From a virus, in IMG/VR virus record IMGVR_UViG_3300025162_000041, positions 1 through 64,000 of that record: 64,000 nt of DNA; one strand, given 5' to 3'. The notes under the pieces are model-generated. The model was not told the DNA's origin and did not search any database. It worked only from the letters and a program-made list of their open reading frames with translations. A program made the translations under genes and the position numbers. Shown here piece by piece: positions 1-6,778 of the stretch. The number at the start of each line of letters is the position of its first letter. Positions within the stretch are counted from its first letter, which is position 1.

Positions 1-200
1 CTTCTGGTCTATTCACAAAACGATGCTTGATTGATTTTACTGGATAGAAGCAATTATTTTCTACTATCCAAACCATGTATCAAAGAACTGTGATATGTAT
101 AACAGGAATTAAGAAGAATGTCAACAGAAATTATTAATTATATTTCGTTGCTCCTCCCCGAGGCTAAAGCCATCGGGGTTTCCGCAACGAAAGGAAAAAT
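1..200 (+). repeat. Copy A of a ~200 bp inverted repeat, leader of the first tail gene
   Basis: This stretch is nearly identical to the reverse complement of 42843-43043. It runs from a CTTCTGGTCTATTCAC edge to the AAAGGAAAAAT-ATG start region of the gene at 201. Only a few scattered substitutions separate the copies, except in the hairpin at 143-192, where the inner stem differs but still pairs in each copy. The repeat reaches base 1, so it may extend to the left of the window. Both copies end exactly at the start codon of a gene and supply its ribosome-binding site. Confidence 0.9.
143..192 (+). promoter_or_regulatory. Leader hairpin next to the ribosome-binding site
   Basis: The outer stem TTTCGTTGC (143-151) pairs with GCAACGAAA (184-192). 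The inner stem CCCCGAGGC pairs with GCCATCGGGG around an AA-rich loop. The inner hairpin, read on the minus strand, has the form of the IS200/IS605-type end hairpins seen elsewhere in the window (CCCC...CTTTAG...GGGG). The 3' arm of the outer stem overlaps the AAAGGA Shine-Dalgarno of the gene at 201, so folding could limit translation. That effect is inference. Confidence 0.6.
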
Positions 201-1010
201 ATGAATGGCGAAATCTTTTTCAATATGTTTAGGGAACCACATCCATTTTATGGACATTCTGAGTTCATGTTGAAACGATGGCGTAAATATACGATTTATG
301 CTCAGTCGGGGTCATATGTCCGTTCGGATAATCCTTCGGAAATTGCAATTCACAGCAGTTCGGTTCGTCATATGACGGCTACAACTACTTATACCATTCC
401 CGACAGTCCAAAAGCAAACGTGTATTCCACAAATTCCATATATTTGTATGACTATGTGGTTGTCAGTGACAAATGGTTTTTAAGCAATGTCTATACTGCT
501 TCTACTGTTGATTCCACTCCCGCTTTGGATTACTATCATGATACAATTACAAATCAATGGACTCATAGTATAAATACTTGGCAAAATAGTCCAAATTCTG
601 TTACGAATGATTACTTATGGAGATACAATCCAACAGCATCATTGGTTGCGGGGTATCCGGTATATGGATATTCAACATTGACACAATATCACATACCTCC
701 TCCCCCTGAGAGTTATGAGACGTTAATGAAGACTCCTATTTTCAGGAATACTGATGGTACATATTTTGAGATTATTCGTGGATACCCGAGAAACCATTAC
801 ACTCACAAACGGGGATATTTTGCTTTGGATAGATTTACGATGTATGGATTTATTGACAAAACCGTGACTGTGGCGATGTATCGAAAGGGAATGCAGACTA
901 TTTCCACAACCATTGGTCCAAATGGATTAAGCGATGGAAGTAACCCTATTCAGGCAACTGTTGTCACGAACATTGATCTTATCAAGTCGGATAACGTAAT
1001 TTACCACTAA
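201..1010 (+). CDS. Predicted tail/baseplate structural protein
   Basis: This is a 269-residue protein with no signal peptide or membrane segment. It is rich in Tyr, Ser, Thr and Asn, which is typical of beta-structured phage tail proteins. I recognise no specific domain. The start is fixed by AAAGGA eight bases upstream, and it directly follows the structured repeat leader. It is the first of a colinear run of tail-type genes (201-9592), so a role in the baseplate or tail periphery is inferred from position and composition only. Confidence 0.5.
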   Translation: MNGEIFFNMFREPHPFYGHSEFMLKRWRKYTIYAQSGSYVRSDNPSEIAIHSSSVRHMTATTTYTIPDSPKANVYSTNSIYLYDYVVVSDKWFLSNVYTASTVDSTPALDYYHDTITNQWTHSINTWQNSPNSVTNDYLWRYNPTASLVAGYPVYGYSTLTQYHIPPPPESYETLMKTPIFRNTDGTYFEIIRGYPRNHYTHKRGYFALDRFTMYGFIDKTVTVAMYRKGMQTISTTIGPNGLSDGSNPIQATVVTNIDLIKSDNVIYH

Positions 1011-1081
1011 AAACCATCGGTTCACTGATACTTATAGATGAATACTTTTTATGGAAAACAAAAAGAATAGGATAAAATAAC

Positions 1082-1726
1082 ATGAGCTTTATTGACAACC
1101 AGAGCATCACTGTTGATGCAGTTCTTACCCAAAAGGGGCGACAACTTCTCGCACAGAATGGTAATTTGAATATAACCAGCTTTGCTCTTGCAGACGACGA
1201 AATTGATTATACTTTATATCAGCCAAATCATCCACAAGGCAGTGCCTTCTATGATATTGCCTTGCGTAACACCCCAGTCTTTGAGCCGCTTACTGACGAA
1301 ACGCAAGTGATGAAATACAAACTCGTTACGCTTAATCAAGGTGTAACGTCTATTCCAGTCATCACTATTGCTCAGGACAAGATTCTAGTAACGAAGGATT
1401 ACACGGGCGATATTATCATTAGCCCTTCCACGAATCCCGCGTATAATTTGCAATCAGGTTATACAGCGATTCTTGGAAACAAGAATGTAGGTATTTTGAT
1501 TGTCCAGCAAACCAATGCGGTTAATTCTGTTTCTAACACTGTTCCAACTTTTGCGGGTGACATTAATATTGCAAGTGCTCAAGTAGTTGTTGGGAATTCA
1601 TTCCGTTTTGTCCCGAATAGTGGGTTGAATAAGACGACTACAACTAATTTAACAATCGTTGGAAATGAATCGGGAGGAAGTACTTCCATCGAAGTCACCA
1701 TAACAGTTCCTCCATCGACACAGTAA
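1082..1726 (+). CDS. Predicted tail/baseplate structural protein
   Basis: A 214-residue protein opening with MSFIDNQSITVDAVLTQKGR. An opening of this type (DNQ-VDAVLT-KGR-LLA) recurs in structural proteins of large T4-like phages as far as I recall. The rest is Thr/Val/Asn-rich and probably beta-structured. AGGA lies about ten bases upstream of the ATG. The next gene starts four bases after its stop, which suggests co-translation. The precise role is unknown. Confidence 0.5.
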   Translation: MSFIDNQSITVDAVLTQKGRQLLAQNGNLNITSFALADDEIDYTLYQPNHPQGSAFYDIALRNTPVFEPLTDETQVMKYKLVTLNQGVTSIPVITIAQDKILVTKDYTGDIIISPSTNPAYNLQSGYTAILGNKNVGILIVQQTNAVNSVSNTVPTFAGDINIASAQVVVGNSFRFVPNSGLNKTTTTNLTIVGNESGGSTSIEVTITVPPSTQ

Positions 1727-1730
1727 GTAT

Positions 1731-2891
1731 ATGATATTCAATCAATTTGACCCAAATAAAGACGTAGTAGCTGGTCGTGTTACCCGTGTAGCGAGTGGAT
1801 TTTGGCCCGACGGTTCTCCAAATTGGGGCCAAGAAAATTTCATGGATGACTTTTGGCGTATTACAGGATCGGGAACTCCATCTCCATCATATGGAACTTC
1901 ATATTACGATGTTCGATATACAATGTATTATTTGAATGTGTTTCCAGATCAATCTTCTTACATTAATTATGATCCCTACTTCTCGATTGCATATGGACAT
2001 TTTTATGGTGATGTGGGAAGTGGTTCGTTTACTGTGGAATCCGCAAGTATCGGAGCTTCCCCAACCAAGGCTATCTACAGCCAATACAAGAATATTCTAC
2101 TTTCCAATTCTGATGTAAATGCTACGGCCAATGGAATGTTTTCCATGATGAGTGCCAGCACTACGACTATGGCAGAGGACATTTGGGTCATTAATTTCTC
2201 GGCTTACAAGATGAAAGATCGAATTGATGAAGGATTGTTGCAATTGAATTTTAGTGGTTCGGGTGGGTTAGTAACTCTTATTGATGACTCAATTTATTCA
2301 CAACAAAATCAATACGTATATCAACTTGTTACGGGAAGTTTGACAAACCCGTTTAACAGTGCGATTTATGGAGGTTTTGGACTTTTCTATCCGCAAATTG
2401 GAATTGTAGTTCTCAATGCCTCTCTTCTGGCTGCAAAGCTTGATATTAATAGTGGTTCGGGAGTAGGAACAGGAGCGGGAGATGGCCCATGTCTTGATGG
2501 TTCATGGCCATATATTTCTGGTTCATTGCCAGGAAATATTCAATACACTTACAATCACAAGACTCTTTTCGAATCTATGAATCTGGCTTCTGGGAAATTT
2601 ATGAATGTTCGCAAATCGGAATATGTCCCCGCTCGGCATTATTTTGTTCGTGTTATGAACCGAGATTTTAATTATAGTAACAATCCGACGTATGTGTATG
2701 ACGGAACTGATAATAAGCATCCGAAGGGTCAAATTTATAACTCGGAATTTATCACGGACCCACGAACGTATATTACAACAATTGGGTTGTATAATGATAA
2801 CAATGAACTTTGCGCCGTTGCAAAATTGAGTAGACCAGCAATGAAAGATTTCTCAAATGAATTATTAGTAAAAGTACGATTGGACTGGTAG
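1731..2891 (+). CDS. Predicted tail structural protein
   Basis: A 386-residue protein rich in Gly, Ser, Tyr and Asn. Its last ~45 residues (TTIGLYNDN-ELCAVAKLSRP then KVRLDW) match in pattern the end of the 807-residue protein at 6779-9202 (TTIGLYDNN-MVAVAKLGTP then IRIDF). The two proteins therefore share a C-terminal module, perhaps an attachment domain for the baseplate. There is no clear Shine-Dalgarno; it is probably translationally coupled to the preceding gene. The downstream ~100 bases lead into the tnpB element. The catalytic or binding role is unknown. Confidence 0.5.
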   Translation: MIFNQFDPNKDVVAGRVTRVASGFWPDGSPNWGQENFMDDFWRITGSGTPSPSYGTSYYDVRYTMYYLNVFPDQSSYINYDPYFSIAYGHFYGDVGSGSFTVESASIGASPTKAIYSQYKNILLSNSDVNATANGMFSMMSASTTTMAEDIWVINFSAYKMKDRIDEGLLQLNFSGSGGLVTLIDDSIYSQQNQYVYQLVTGSLTNPFNSAIYGGFGLFYPQIGIVVLNASLLAAKLDINSGSGVGTGAGDGPCLDGSWPYISGSLPGNIQYTYNHKTLFESMNLASGKFMNVRKSEYVPARHYFVRVMNRDFNYSNNPTYVYDGTDNKHPKGQIYNSEFITDPRTYITTIGLYNDNNELCAVAKLSRPAMKDFSNELLVKVRLDW

Positions 2892-2995
2892 TTACGAGTT
2901 CTCAAAAGATAAAACTACGATTTGAACTAAACTATTTTCCGCAATCCCGACCCGATGGGGCGGGTTAGGAAAATCATTGACAATAAAACAGAAAC

Positions 2996-4054
2996 ATGAT
3001 AGGATACAAAATGGTTCAATACCAAGTTAAACTAAAACTCAGCAAGACGCAGGAGAAACGACTCAATGATTGGTTGTGGAACTTGACTGGTGTTTGGAAC
3101 TGGGCTTGCCGGAAGATTGAACTAAACGCTAAAGACAAAATCTACTTCTCTCCGAAGAATTTTCAAAACTTGTTGGCAAACCACTCTAAAATCCTTGATA
3201 TTCCGTCTCATACTATCCAAGGAACATTGCTAACTGCACATGATGCTTGGTCAAGATGCTTAAAAAGATTGGCGAAGAAACCAAAACTCAAAGGAAAACG
3301 AAGACCGCTTAACTCTATTCCTTTTCCAGACCCCGTTAAGATTGTCAGCAATAAAGTAAGTATTCCCAATGTTGGATGGATTAACTTCCACAAACAATGG
3401 ATTCCGGAAGGAAAAATCAAGTGTGGACGAATCTGCAAGCGAGCATCTGGCTGGTATATGTGCTTATTCGTTGATGCCAAGCCAAAAGAGATACCAAAGG
3501 TTGGCAATGGAAAAGTAGGTATAGACCCCGGGTTCAAAGACCTGTTGACTTTTGATAATGGCGAGAAAATAACTCACCCGAAAGAGTTGAGATGGTCCGA
3601 AAAACGATTGGCTCAATCTCAACGGGGGAATCGGAAGAGGTTGTCTGCTCGTCTTAACGAGAGAATTAAGAACCGAAGGAAAGACCGGAATCACAAACTC
3701 TCAAGGAAGTTGGTTGCTGAGAACGATACTATTTGTTTTCTCCGAGACAATCATCGGGTGATTTCTAAACGATTTGGAAAGTCCGTAGCCGATTCTGCTC
3801 ATGGACAACTCAGGAAAATGTTGGAATATAAGTGCCTTACCGGCGATACGAAACTCATTTTCCCAGAGAACAGAAATTCCACAAGGACTTGCAGTCATTG
3901 TGGGGCCTTAACTGGTCCTACGGGCTTAGCAGGACTTAAGGTACGGGAATGGGATTGCGGAGTATGTGGTACTCATCACGACCGGGATACAAACTCGGCA
4001 CGTAACGCACTTATTCTTGGGGTCGGACGGACCCACGAGGTTGTCTATGCTTAA
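2996..4054 (+). CDS. tnpB: TnpB-family protein, RuvC motif II altered (probably nuclease-deficient)
   Basis: 352 residues, close to the usual TnpB size of ~350-400. It shows an N-terminal helix-turn-helix-like region, RuvC-I (GIDPGFKDLLTF, Asp present), a four-Cys zinc ribbon (CSHCG...CGVCG) and RuvC-III (HDRDTNSARNAL, Asp present). In RuvC-II, where TnpB normally has a VEDLN-type motif after DTI, the sequence reads DTICFLRDN. The catalytic Glu position is therefore Leu or Arg. Active TnpB is an RNA-guided nuclease using an omega-RNA from the 3' end of its own element. This copy may bind but not cut, like the TldR repressors. An alternative start is ATG at 3011 (MVQYQV). Confidence 0.8.
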   Translation: MIGYKMVQYQVKLKLSKTQEKRLNDWLWNLTGVWNWACRKIELNAKDKIYFSPKNFQNLLANHSKILDIPSHTIQGTLLTAHDAWSRCLKRLAKKPKLKGKRRPLNSIPFPDPVKIVSNKVSIPNVGWINFHKQWIPEGKIKCGRICKRASGWYMCLFVDAKPKEIPKVGNGKVGIDPGFKDLLTFDNGEKITHPKELRWSEKRLAQSQRGNRKRLSARLNERIKNRRKDRNHKLSRKLVAENDTICFLRDNHRVISKRFGKSVADSAHGQLRKMLEYKCLTGDTKLIFPENRNSTRTCSHCGALTGPTGLAGLKVREWDCGVCGTHHDRDTNSARNALILGVGRTHEVVYA

Positions 4055-4075
4055 TCACATGGATAAGTCAGGAAT

Positions 4076-4102
4076 CCCAGAGCGATGCTCTGGGAGCGTC
4101 AA
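4076..4102 (+). ncRNA. Right end and likely omega-RNA 3' hairpin of the first tnpB
   Basis: Perfect hairpin CCCAGAGC-GAT-GCTCTGGG followed by AGCGTCAA. In TnpB systems the omega-RNA spans the 3' part of tnpB and the right end, and the guide is the flanking sequence. Here that flank (TATGTCGCATGATAAAGC) contains the start codon of the tail gene at 4111. Expression as an RNA is inferred from the family, not shown. Confidence 0.5.
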
Positions 4103-4110
4103 TATGTCGC

Positions 4111-5310
4111 ATGATAAAGCACATCAATCACCAGAATGTCTCAACGACGCCATTCGTTGCGTCTAAGGCTCGTGCTTTATATAATATTCAGAACGATGAT
4201 TCTGTTATACTTGAGCCAGATGTTTATCTAAATGGCACCACTGTCTCCCTTGATTATGTTGATTACAATTATGGCGACCCTATAATCAATGGCGATTGTA
4301 ACATTGCTCTCGAACAGCAAGGACTTGACTCTATTGGTTATGAGGAAGGTATAACAGGATCGGGGACTTTCAATTCAGCTTCCGATGCACAAAATGCCGA
4401 CGGAACTTATAAAAGTCTTGTCCACCGTCAGATAAAAAATGCATTCTATAATCTATATCATAATCCAACGGAAATTTTTGGGATTGAACATATTGATTTT
4501 CCTCTAAGTAAAACCCTTCGTAATCTTTCCGAACAGTTTAGGATGTTTACTATTCCAAGACTTATTTTTGGAGATAAGATACAACCCAAGAGTGTCAAAT
4601 TTTATGATACTTTACTCGATGACAATGTGGAGATTTTTGATGATGGGTATCAAAATCTTATCGGCGGTTACAATCTGTTTTCTAAGATTCAAGAAGTACG
4701 GATATTGCCATCAGGTTCAAATTTGATTTTTCCTGGCACATCTAGTTATAATTGTATTACCTATGGTTCATTATTTATTACCGACCCACAAGATGTATAT
4801 GCGGATATTGGCACGACAATAATGTTTTGTATAACGGCTTCTGGAACGATGCCATTTTATTATCAATGGCAATCGGGAAGCATCTATTTGACGGATACTA
4901 GCAGGATTACAGGAAGCAATCAGATATGCTTAGTAATTAATAATGTCCAATTGTCAGATACAGGTAGTTATCAAATTTTAGTTAATAACTTGGAACAGGG
5001 GAAAACAAGTTCATACGCCATACTCCATGTTAATACGTATCCTCCAGTCATAGTCACTCAACCAGTTCCTGCTTCAAACGATATAGGAAATTATTTATCG
5101 TTTAGCGTAACAGCCAGTGGAGGACTCCCGATGTATTATCAATGGGAATCTGGAAGTACATTGTTGACGGATGGGACTAGAATTTCGGGAAGCTATCTGT
5201 CTGGACGTACTACATCTTCGTTATATATTAATGACTTAACACTTACTGATTCTGGAAGTTATCGTGTAATGATTAGTAACATCTTCGGCGTGGGTATGGA
5301 CATGGAGTAG
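4111..5310 (+). CDS. Tail protein with Ig-like domains
   Basis: 399 residues. The N-terminal ~200 residues are a clear paralogue of the next protein (both have FxA-KAR-LYNIQN, then DYIDY or DYVDY, then ALEQQ, then EFRMFTIPR-like and LFSKIQEVR motifs). Residues ~225-399 hold two I-set-like Ig domains, each with YYQW and then DTGSY or DSGSY. The second domain ends abruptly at GMDME, short of a full strand G, so the C-terminus may be truncated. The tnpB element ends only nine bases upstream, and no good Shine-Dalgarno remains. Ig-like domains on tail proteins usually mediate weak surface binding. Confidence 0.6.
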   Translation: MIKHINHQNVSTTPFVASKARALYNIQNDDSVILEPDVYLNGTTVSLDYVDYNYGDPIINGDCNIALEQQGLDSIGYEEGITGSGTFNSASDAQNADGTYKSLVHRQIKNAFYNLYHNPTEIFGIEHIDFPLSKTLRNLSEQFRMFTIPRLIFGDKIQPKSVKFYDTLLDDNVEIFDDGYQNLIGGYNLFSKIQEVRILPSGSNLIFPGTSSYNCITYGSLFITDPQDVYADIGTTIMFCITASGTMPFYYQWQSGSIYLTDTSRITGSNQICLVINNVQLSDTGSYQILVNNLEQGKTSSYAILHVNTYPPVIVTQPVPASNDIGNYLSFSVTASGGLPMYYQWESGSTLLTDGTRISGSYLSGRTTSSLYINDLTLTDSGSYRVMISNIFGVGMDME

Positions 5311-5331
5311 GGTTATTCAATAACGAAAATT

Positions 5332-6126
5332 ATGCTTAAGCAACTCAAAAAAACGGATGTAATGACATCGCCGTTTCGTGCTACAAAGGCACGGGAGTTG
5401 TATAACATACAGAACCCCGACACGGTAATCTTGGAAGAATATTCGGGCAGTTCTATAATTCCTGAGACACAAGTCATTCTTGATTACATTGATTATGTAA
5501 CAGGAACTCCGCTTCTAAATCGTGATTGCTATATTGCACTGGAACAGCAATCGGATGATTTAGCAATTTATGAAGAAGGCACCAGTGGAAGCGTAAAAAC
5601 TTTTGATTCGGCTTCGGCAGAAATTAATATGAATACTGGAACATATAAGGAACTTCTTTATAATCAGATGTCTCGGGCGTTTTATAATAACTATCGAAAT
5701 CCAACTAAAATTTTTGGAATGGAAAATATTGACTTCCAGTTGAACAAGACAAACCTTTATATGGCGGACGAGTTCAGAATGTTTACCATTCCGAGGATTA
5801 TCATGGGGGATAAAATCGCTCCGGGAAGTGTTCAATTCCAGGATACATCATTTGATGATAATGTGAGTATTCAGGATGATTCTAACGGAAATCTTAATGC
5901 GGGAACCAATCTCTTCTCAAAGATTCAAGAAGTCCGTGTCTTTGGCAATTATATATTGTCGGGCACAGCGTTCTATGTATGTGATATATTTGTAGATAGT
6001 CCTCCGCTAGGATATATTTCATTAATGGCAAGCCTTGTATTGAGTAACAACTTACCATATGTTACCCCTTGGAATGACAATTTGATTTGGGATGACATTT
6101 TACATTGGTCGGATAATTCCGCATAA
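5332..6126 (+). CDS. Tail protein, paralogue of the preceding gene
   Basis: 264 residues. The first ~205 align by eye with the N-terminal domain of the protein at 4111-5310 (SPFRATKARELYNIQN, DYIDYVTGTPLLNRD, RMFTIPRIIMGDKIAPGS, LFSKIQEVRVFG). The Ig-like part is replaced by a short tail ending in a Trp/Asp-rich segment (WNDNLIWDDILHWSD). This indicates gene duplication followed by swapping of C-terminal modules. It probably occupies an equivalent place in the baseplate or tail periphery. Function beyond structure is unknown. Confidence 0.55.
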   Translation: MLKQLKKTDVMTSPFRATKARELYNIQNPDTVILEEYSGSSIIPETQVILDYIDYVTGTPLLNRDCYIALEQQSDDLAIYEEGTSGSVKTFDSASAEINMNTGTYKELLYNQMSRAFYNNYRNPTKIFGMENIDFQLNKTNLYMADEFRMFTIPRIIMGDKIAPGSVQFQDTSFDDNVSIQDDSNGNLNAGTNLFSKIQEVRVFGNYILSGTAFYVCDIFVDSPPLGYISLMASLVLSNNLPYVTPWNDNLIWDDILHWSDNSA

Positions 6127-6141
6127 TCTTAATATGATTCA

Positions 6142-6149
6142 TATTTATA
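6142..6149 (+). promoter_or_regulatory. Candidate phage (late) promoter motif TATTTATA
   Basis: CATATTTATAATG lies 20 bases before the start of the FN3 gene at 6170. It is one of about fifteen TATTTATA or one-mismatch copies placed just upstream of genes in this window, always in the sense orientation. Confidence 0.4.
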
Positions 6150-6169
6150 ATGGAAACTTAAATTGACCT

Positions 6170-6745
6170 ATGTTCATCGCATCAATAACTTGGAATTATT
6201 CCCTTTTGGATCATACGGGATTTTTATTGCAACGTTCGATTGATTCTGGGTCGGTTTGGTCCACAAATTATGCACTCCCATCATCCATTTATTCATATTT
6301 GGATGCTGCCATTGTTCCATATGGGTCATATTGGTATCGAGTTGCCGCAACCAATCGGTATGGAACTGGGTCTTGGAGCAATATTGGATATGTATTTGTT
6401 CCCCCTGCAATACCAGATGGTCCATATGATCTTACGGTATCAAGTGGTTCTTCTATTTTAACTTGGAAGAGCGGAAGTTCTGGCCAGGAATATTTTGCTA
6501 TTCAAACGGCTCTTGACAATACCCCAAGTTCATTTACTAATTTAGGTGTATCTCTTGTTATACCTTACACAGATTCTTTTGTATCTTCAAGTGAAACTGG
6601 AAACACTTATTGGTATCAGGTTGCGGCGGTCAACATTAGTGGAACGTCTAGTTTCACCAATACGGCAAGTATTTTATTTGGTAATCCTCCACCACCGCCG
6701 TATGATTTAATTTCTGTCAGTGGGTCTGGTTCTTTCTTCCTATAA
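6170..6745 (+). CDS. Fibronectin type III-like tail protein
   Basis: 191 residues made of about two FN3-like beta-sandwich repeats. The first has YWYRVAATNRYGTGSWS and the second YWYQVAAVNISGTSSFT, both with the Tyr-x-Tyr-x-Val-x-A-x-N signature of FN3 strands F and G. The protein ends with a proline run and FFL, giving no membrane anchor of useful length. It lies between two modular tail proteins and is preceded by a TATTTATA motif. Such FN3 units occur on phage tails and are thought to bind carbohydrates or stabilise attachment; that role is inferred here. Confidence 0.6.
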   Translation: MFIASITWNYSLLDHTGFLLQRSIDSGSVWSTNYALPSSIYSYLDAAIVPYGSYWYRVAATNRYGTGSWSNIGYVFVPPAIPDGPYDLTVSSGSSILTWKSGSSGQEYFAIQTALDNTPSSFTNLGVSLVIPYTDSFVSSSETGNTYWYQVAAVNISGTSSFTNTASILFGNPPPPPYDLISVSGSGSFFL

Positions 6746-6778
6746 ATTAGAGTGGGCTGATATGTATAGGGTATTGTT

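Larger units (their letters stand above)
2945..4102 (+). mobile_element. IS200/IS605-type tnpB element without tnpA
   Basis: A tnpB gene is framed by hairpins. Upstream lies a C/G-rich stem with CCCGACCC facing GGGGCGGG (2945-2970), followed by a TTGAC at about 2978-2982. Downstream is a perfect 8-bp stem CCCAGAGC/GCTCTGGG (4076-4094), followed by GGGAGCGTCAA. TTGAC-like targets and TCAA/TCAC-like right ends are known for ISDra2-type elements. No Y1 transposase (tnpA) is present here or anywhere in the window, so the element would have to be moved in trans or is fixed. It sits directly before the tail gene at 4111. Confidence 0.7.
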
